Assembly: GCF_013423485.1 (NCBI RefSeq)
Contig: NZ_JABFFR010000001.1
Span: forward strand, 248,001 to 312,000
DNA: 64,000 nt
Direction of reading: 5' to 3'
Source of the DNA: Azospirillum oleiclasticum
Lineage (GTDB): Bacteria > Pseudomonadota > Alphaproteobacteria > Azospirillales > Azospirillaceae
The notes beneath the pieces are model-generated. The model saw only the letters and a program-made list of their open reading frames with translations. It did not search any database and was not told where the DNA came from. The translations under genes and the position numbers were made by a program. Positions 60,919 to 64,000 of this stretch are shown here, one piece after another; the stretch's first letter is position 1; each line of letters begins with the position of its first letter.

Positions 60919-62505
60919 CCTCCGGCGCTGGCCTGGAGCCGGAGCCGTCCTCCGTCGCCACCCCGAAGCCGGAGCCGTCCTCCGTCGCCACCCCGAAGCC
61001 GGAGCCGTCCTCCGTCGGTGGCCTGAAGCCGCTGCCGCCCTCCGTCGGTGGCGCTGGAGCCGCTGCCGCCCTCCGTCACCAGCCTGAAGCCGGAGCCGTC
61101 CTCCGTCGGTGGCGCTGGAGCCGGAGCGCCCTCCGTCGCCAGCCTGGAGCCGTCCTCCGTCGCCACCCTGGAGCCGGAGCCGTCCTCCGGCGCTGGCCTG
61201 AAGCCGCTGCCGCCCTCCGTCACCAGCCTGAAGCCGGAGCCGTCCGCCGTCGGTGGCCTGAAGCCGCTCCAGTCCTCCGTCGGTGGCGCTGGAGCCGCTG
61301 CCGCCCTCCGTCGGTGGCGCTGGAGCCGCTGCCGCCCTCCGTCGCCACCCTGGAGCCGGAGCCGTCCTCCGGCGCTGGCCTGAAGCCGGAGCCGTCCTCC
61401 GTCGGTGGCCTGAAGCCGCTCCAGTCCTCCGTCGGTGGCGCTGGAGCTGCTGCCGCCCTCCGGCGCTGGCCTGAAGCCGCTGCCGCCCTCCGTCGCCACC
61501 CTGGAGCCGGAGCCGCCCTCCCGTCGCCACCCTGGAGCCGGAGCCGTCCTCCGTCGGTGGCGCTGGCGCCGCTGCCGCCCTCCGTCGCCAGCCTGGAGCC
61601 GGAGCGCCCTCCGGCGCTGGCCTGAAGCCGCTCCAGTCCTCCGTCGCCACCCTGAAGCCGGAGCCGTCCTCCGTCGGTGGCGCTGGAGCTGCTGCCGCCC
61701 TCCGGCGCTGGCCTGAAGCCGCTGCCGCCCTCCGTCACCAGCCTGAAGCCGCTCCAGTCCTCCGTCGCCACCCTGAAGCCGGAGCCGTCCTCCGTCGCCA
61801 CCCTGAAGCCGGAGCCGTCCTACGTCACCAGCCTGGAGCCGGAGCGCCCTCCGGCGCTGGCCTGGAGCCGGAGCGCCCTCCGTCGCCAGCCTGGAGCCGT
61901 CCTCCGTCGGTGGCGCTGGAGCTGCTGCCGCCCTCCGTCGCCACCCTGAAGCCGGAGCCGTCCTCCGTCGCTGGCCTGGAGCCGTCCTCCGTCGGTGGCG
62001 CTGGAGCCGGAGCCGTCCTCCGTCACCAGCCTGGAGCCGCTGCCGTCCTCCGTCGCCACCCTGAAGCCGGAGCCGTCCTCCGTCGGGGGCCTGGAGCCGG
62101 AGCGCCCTCCGGCGCTGGCCTGGAGCCGGAGCGCCCTCCGTCACCAGCCTGAAGCCGGAGCCGTCCTCCGTCCTCCGTCGCCGGCCTGGAGCCGCCCTCC
62201 GTCGCCACCCTGAAGCCGGAGCCGTCCTCCGCCGGTGGCGCTGGAGCCGCTGCCGTCCTCCGTCACCAGCCTGGAGCCGGAGCGCCCTCCGTCGGTGGCC
62301 TGAAGCCGGAGCCGTCCTCCGTCGCCGGCCTGGAGCCGCCCTCCGGCGGTGGCCTGAAGCCGGAGCCGTCCTCCGTCCTCCGTCGCCGGCCTGGAGCCGC
62401 CCTCCGGCGGTGGCCTGAAGCCGGAGCCGTCCTCCGTCCTCCGTCGCCGGCCTGGAGCCGCCCTTCGCCGGTGGCGCTGGAGCCGGAGCCGTCCTTCGCC
62501 GGCGG
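60919..62505. repeat. GC-rich minisatellite of about 30-bp units
   Basis: About fifty tandem units of 24, 30 or 31 bp fill 1.6 kb. Each unit alternates two constant blocks, CCTCCGTC and CTG(A/G)AGCC, with two short variable slots drawn from small sets (GCCACC, GGTGGC, ACCAGC, GCCAGC and GAGCCG, CTGCCG, CTCCAG). A 61-bp higher-order unit is exactly duplicated at 62341-62462. Unit lengths of 30 and 31 mix, so no reading frame is kept, although on the minus strand all frames happen to be open. It is most likely non-coding. Confidence 0.9.
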
Positions 62506-62786
62506 TTTGAGCGGCGTGATTTTCCATAATCACAAGACGACATACCCGGATCGACGCCACGTCGGTGGGGCATGTGGACCATTTGCGGCAAACCGTACCG
62601 CTCGGTTCGGCTTTCCGTCCTCTCAGTGAAAGCTATAACGACTCGGGCGAGGCGACCGAGAAGCCGTTTCGCCTCTCGTTGAGAGTGAATACCGGGTCGG
62701 CGTTGGTCGCGCTGGACCGCACAAGCGCCGCGATCTACCTTGCGCCCCGGATTAGGCGCGTTCGAGTGGAGCGCGTAGGCTGGAAC

Positions 62787-62804
62787 GCACATATTTCGCA
62801 CATA
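62787..62804 (+). repeat. Two phased GCACATA repeats (right integrase arm sites)
   Basis: GCACATA at 62787 and 62798, again 11 bp apart, on the same strand as the left set. They lie 60-80 bp from attR. The remaining right-end DNA (62506-62823) contains no convincing gene; it should hold the promoter that now drives the HAD gene, but only a lone CATAAT at 62801 resembles a -10 box. Confidence 0.65.
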
Positions 62805-62823
62805 ATCGACCAAGGCGGGACAC

Positions 62824-63507
62824 GTGGGCGACCCTAACCAGTTGAAATTGGCCCTGTTCGACTGTGACGGCACGCTGGTGGACAGCCAGCACAGCATCGT
62901 CGCCTGCATGACGGCCGCTTGGGAGGCGCACGGGCTGGGCGTGCCCGATCCGCTGGAGGTGCGGCGGATGGTCGGGTTGCCGCTGGTGGAGGGGGTGGCG
63001 CTGCTGCGCCCGGATCTCGACCGCGCCATGCAGATCCGGGTGGCCGAGAGCTACCGGGACGCCTTCGCCGCCATGCGGACGCAGGGGCTGTTGCAGGAGC
63101 CTCTGTACCGCGGCATCCGCGAGACGCTGGACGCGCTGGACGCGGCCGGCGTGCTGCTCGGCGTCGCCACCGGCAAGACCATGCGCGGCCTGCAGGGCGT
63201 GCTGGAGCGGCACGGGCTGACCGGGCGCTTCGTCACGCTCCAGACCGCCGACCGCGGACCGGGCAAGCCGGACCCGGCAATGGTGCACCGCGCGTTGGAG
63301 GAGGCTGGCGTCGATCGCCGCTCCACGGTGATGATCGGAGACACCACCTACGACATCCAGATGGCGCGCAACGCGCGGGTGGCGTCGGTGGGCGTCTCGT
63401 GGGGTTATCACGAGGTGCCGGAGCTGCTGGCGGCCGGGGCCGACCGCATCGTGCATCACGGCACGGATGTCGCCACCGCGGTGCTGGCGATTCTGGATGG
63501 GCATTGA
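62824..63507 (+). CDS. HAD-superfamily phosphatase (phosphoglycolate-phosphatase-like)
   Basis: A 227-aa HAD hydrolase. The catalytic DxD is in LFDCDGTLVDS (residues 11-21), motif II in GVATGKT, and the Lys/Asp motifs in KPDPAMVHRAL and VMIGDTTYDIQMA. The start is GTG 62824: the natural ATG and first codons were separated by the mobile element (remnant at 53356), and the element supplies VGDPNQLKLALFDC in their place. Three codons differ from the remnant, all synonymous. The enzyme should be functional but under a promoter donated by the element. ATP12 follows 18 bp later. Confidence 0.9.
   Translation: MGDPNQLKLALFDCDGTLVDSQHSIVACMTAAWEAHGLGVPDPLEVRRMVGLPLVEGVALLRPDLDRAMQIRVAESYRDAFAAMRTQGLLQEPLYRGIRETLDALDAAGVLLGVATGKTMRGLQGVLERHGLTGRFVTLQTADRGPGKPDPAMVHRALEEAGVDRRSTVMIGDTTYDIQMARNARVASVGVSWGYHEVPELLAAGADRIVHHGTDVATAVLAILDGH
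62866..62888. repeat. Right attachment site (attR) core
   Basis: Identical over 23 bp to 53392-53414; the surrounding similarity begins at 62842 (TTGAAATTGGC). It lies within codons 15-22 of the HAD gene, in the same frame as the remnant on the left. Confidence 0.88.
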
Positions 63508-63525
63508 GGATCGGGCGGGCGGACG

Positions 63526-64000
63526 ATGAAGCGTGTCTACAAGACGGTGACCGTGCAGGTCGCCGATAACGATGGTTTCGAGGTGCGGCTGGACGGCCGC
63601 TCGCTGCGCAGCCCCGGCAAGAACGGCCTGTCGCTGCCGACGTGGGAGCTGGCCGCCGCCATCGCGGCGGAATGGGACGCCCAGGCGGTGGACGTGAACC
63701 CCAACACCATGCCGATGATGCAACTCGCCAGCACCGCGGTCGATCTGGTGGCGAAGAGCAGGGAGGCCTTTGTCGATGGCGTCGCCGCCTATGGCGGCAC
63801 GGACCTGCTCTGCTACCGCGCCGACCACCCGCGCGAGCTGGCGGAGCGGCAGGCCGCGCAGTGGCAGCCTCTGCTGGATTGGGCGACCCTGCAGTACGAC
63901 GCGGCGCTGTTGGTCCGCGTCGGGCTGATGCCGCACCCGCAGCCGGCCCACGCCACCCGCGCCCTGCGCCGCGCGGTGGAGCGGTATGACAACTGGATGC
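63526..64000 (+). CDS. ATP12-family F1-ATPase assembly chaperone (partial)
   Basis: The N-terminal 158 residues of an ATP12 homologue, the chaperone that binds the F1 alpha subunit during ATP synthase assembly; it is typical of alphaproteobacteria and mitochondria. The sequence MKRVYKTVTVQVADNDGFEV with LDGRSLRSPGKNGLSLPTWELAAAIAAEWDAQ and NPNTMPMMQLASTAVD is characteristic. It runs off the right edge. Confidence 0.93.
   Translation, partial: MKRVYKTVTVQVADNDGFEVRLDGRSLRSPGKNGLSLPTWELAAAIAAEWDAQAVDVNPNTMPMMQLASTAVDLVAKSREAFVDGVAAYGGTDLLCYRADHPRELAERQAAQWQPLLDWATLQYDAALLVRVGLMPHPQPAHATRALRRAVERYDNWM

Larger units (their letters stand above)
53392..62888. mobile_element. Integrative element of about 9.5 kb inserted in the HAD phosphatase gene
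   Basis: The limits are set by the 23-bp core repeats. Inside are a tyrosine integrase reading inward from the left end, integrase arm-type repeats at both ends, iterons, an AlpA-like regulator, a helicase-like gene, an HTH protein, a serine resolvase and a large minisatellite. There are no phage structural or conjugation genes, so it is a satellite-like or mobilisable element rather than a complete prophage or ICE. No clear cargo such as resistance or metabolism is seen; the unknown genes at 55563, 58780 and 59324 could be cargo. Insertion replaces the first codons of the target gene with an element-borne version. Confidence 0.88.

Noticed and set aside
60919-62505. CRISPR array
   Set aside because: The repeats are contiguous, with variable slots of only 6-7 nt drawn from a small recurring set. 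There are no unique spacers of 25-40 nt and no cas genes.
62565-62837. Small gene between the minisatellite and the HAD gene
   Set aside because: The 90-residue frame has no good ribosome-binding site, no domain, and runs through the integrase arm repeats into the HAD start.
60888-63029. Very long minus-strand frames (60888-63029 and 59611-61650) as repeat-protein genes
   Set aside because: They are open because the GC-rich 30/31-bp units lack stops in every minus-strand frame. They start inside the HAD gene or end within other genes, have no ribosome-binding site, and the frame phase changes between units.

Overview
The window looks like chromosome of a high-GC alphaproteobacterium, most likely an Azospirillum-type Rhodospirillales. 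Supporting signs are the SUF operon under an Rrf2 regulator, a ChvG/ChvI-type two-component pair, a class II DAHP synthase, an ATP12-type ATPase assembly factor, a candidate EcfG stress promoter and uniformly GC-rich codon use. Most of the window is ordinary housekeeping and transport. One segment, about 53.39-62.89 kb, is a mobile element inserted in a protein-coding gene.

Layout. 1-3.86 kb (minus): Rrf2 regulator-sufB-sufC-sufD (sufD runs off the left edge), with a perfect -35 box and a 29-nt palindromic operator over the promoter. 4.0-6.4 kb (minus): three genes joined by ATGA overlaps for small membrane proteins (tail-rich protein, holin-X-like, DUF3618-like), with an EcfG-like promoter and a clear terminator. 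6.5-12.5 kb: a coiled-coil protein, a lipoprotein, a ChvI-like regulator and ChvG-like kinase, then a second lipoprotein with a small helical partner. 12.5-19.1 kb: aidB, a half-size ABC exporter, MarR regulator divergent from ilvE, a BNR-repeat protein with a MoaD/ThiS-like partner. tRNA-Arg(CCG) is at 19.23 kb.

19.4-26.3 kb: an AraC regulator diverges from a run of exported proteins: a TAT-type sulfatase, a SYLF protein split by an in-frame stop, an OB-like periplasmic protein, a DUF2092 protein, a low-complexity glycine-zipper protein and an outer-membrane barrel. 26.3-28 kb: a YejA-like binding protein. 28.2-37.0 kb: a GntR/UTRA regulator followed by a complete branched-chain-type ABC importer (binding protein, two permeases, two ATPases). 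Inside the same run lie two AurF-like diiron proteins, an alpha/beta hydrolase of kynurenine-formamidase type and a RidA-fold protein. Together they look like an uptake-and-degradation pathway for an unidentified amine- or amide-containing compound.

37.1-53.1 kb: class II DAHP synthase, a nicotinate phosphoribosyltransferase family protein, a solute-binding protein, glycerophosphodiesterase, two RluA-type pseudouridine synthases, VWA and DnaJ membrane proteins, galU-ugd-phosphohexomutase (nucleotide sugars for polysaccharide), crcB and a fused secDF.

53.39-62.89 kb: an integrative element of about 9.5 kb inserted near the 5' end of a HAD phosphatase gene. It has a 23-bp exact core repeat at both ends, a tyrosine integrase, 11-bp-phased GCACATA arm sites at both ends, 27-bp iterons, an AlpA-type regulator, an apparently 5'-damaged helicase gene, a HTH protein, a serine resolvase, two copies of a 23-bp-armed palindrome and a 1.6-kb GC-rich minisatellite. 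The element carries its own recoded version of the start of the HAD gene, so the target protein stays intact. The window ends in the ATP12 gene.
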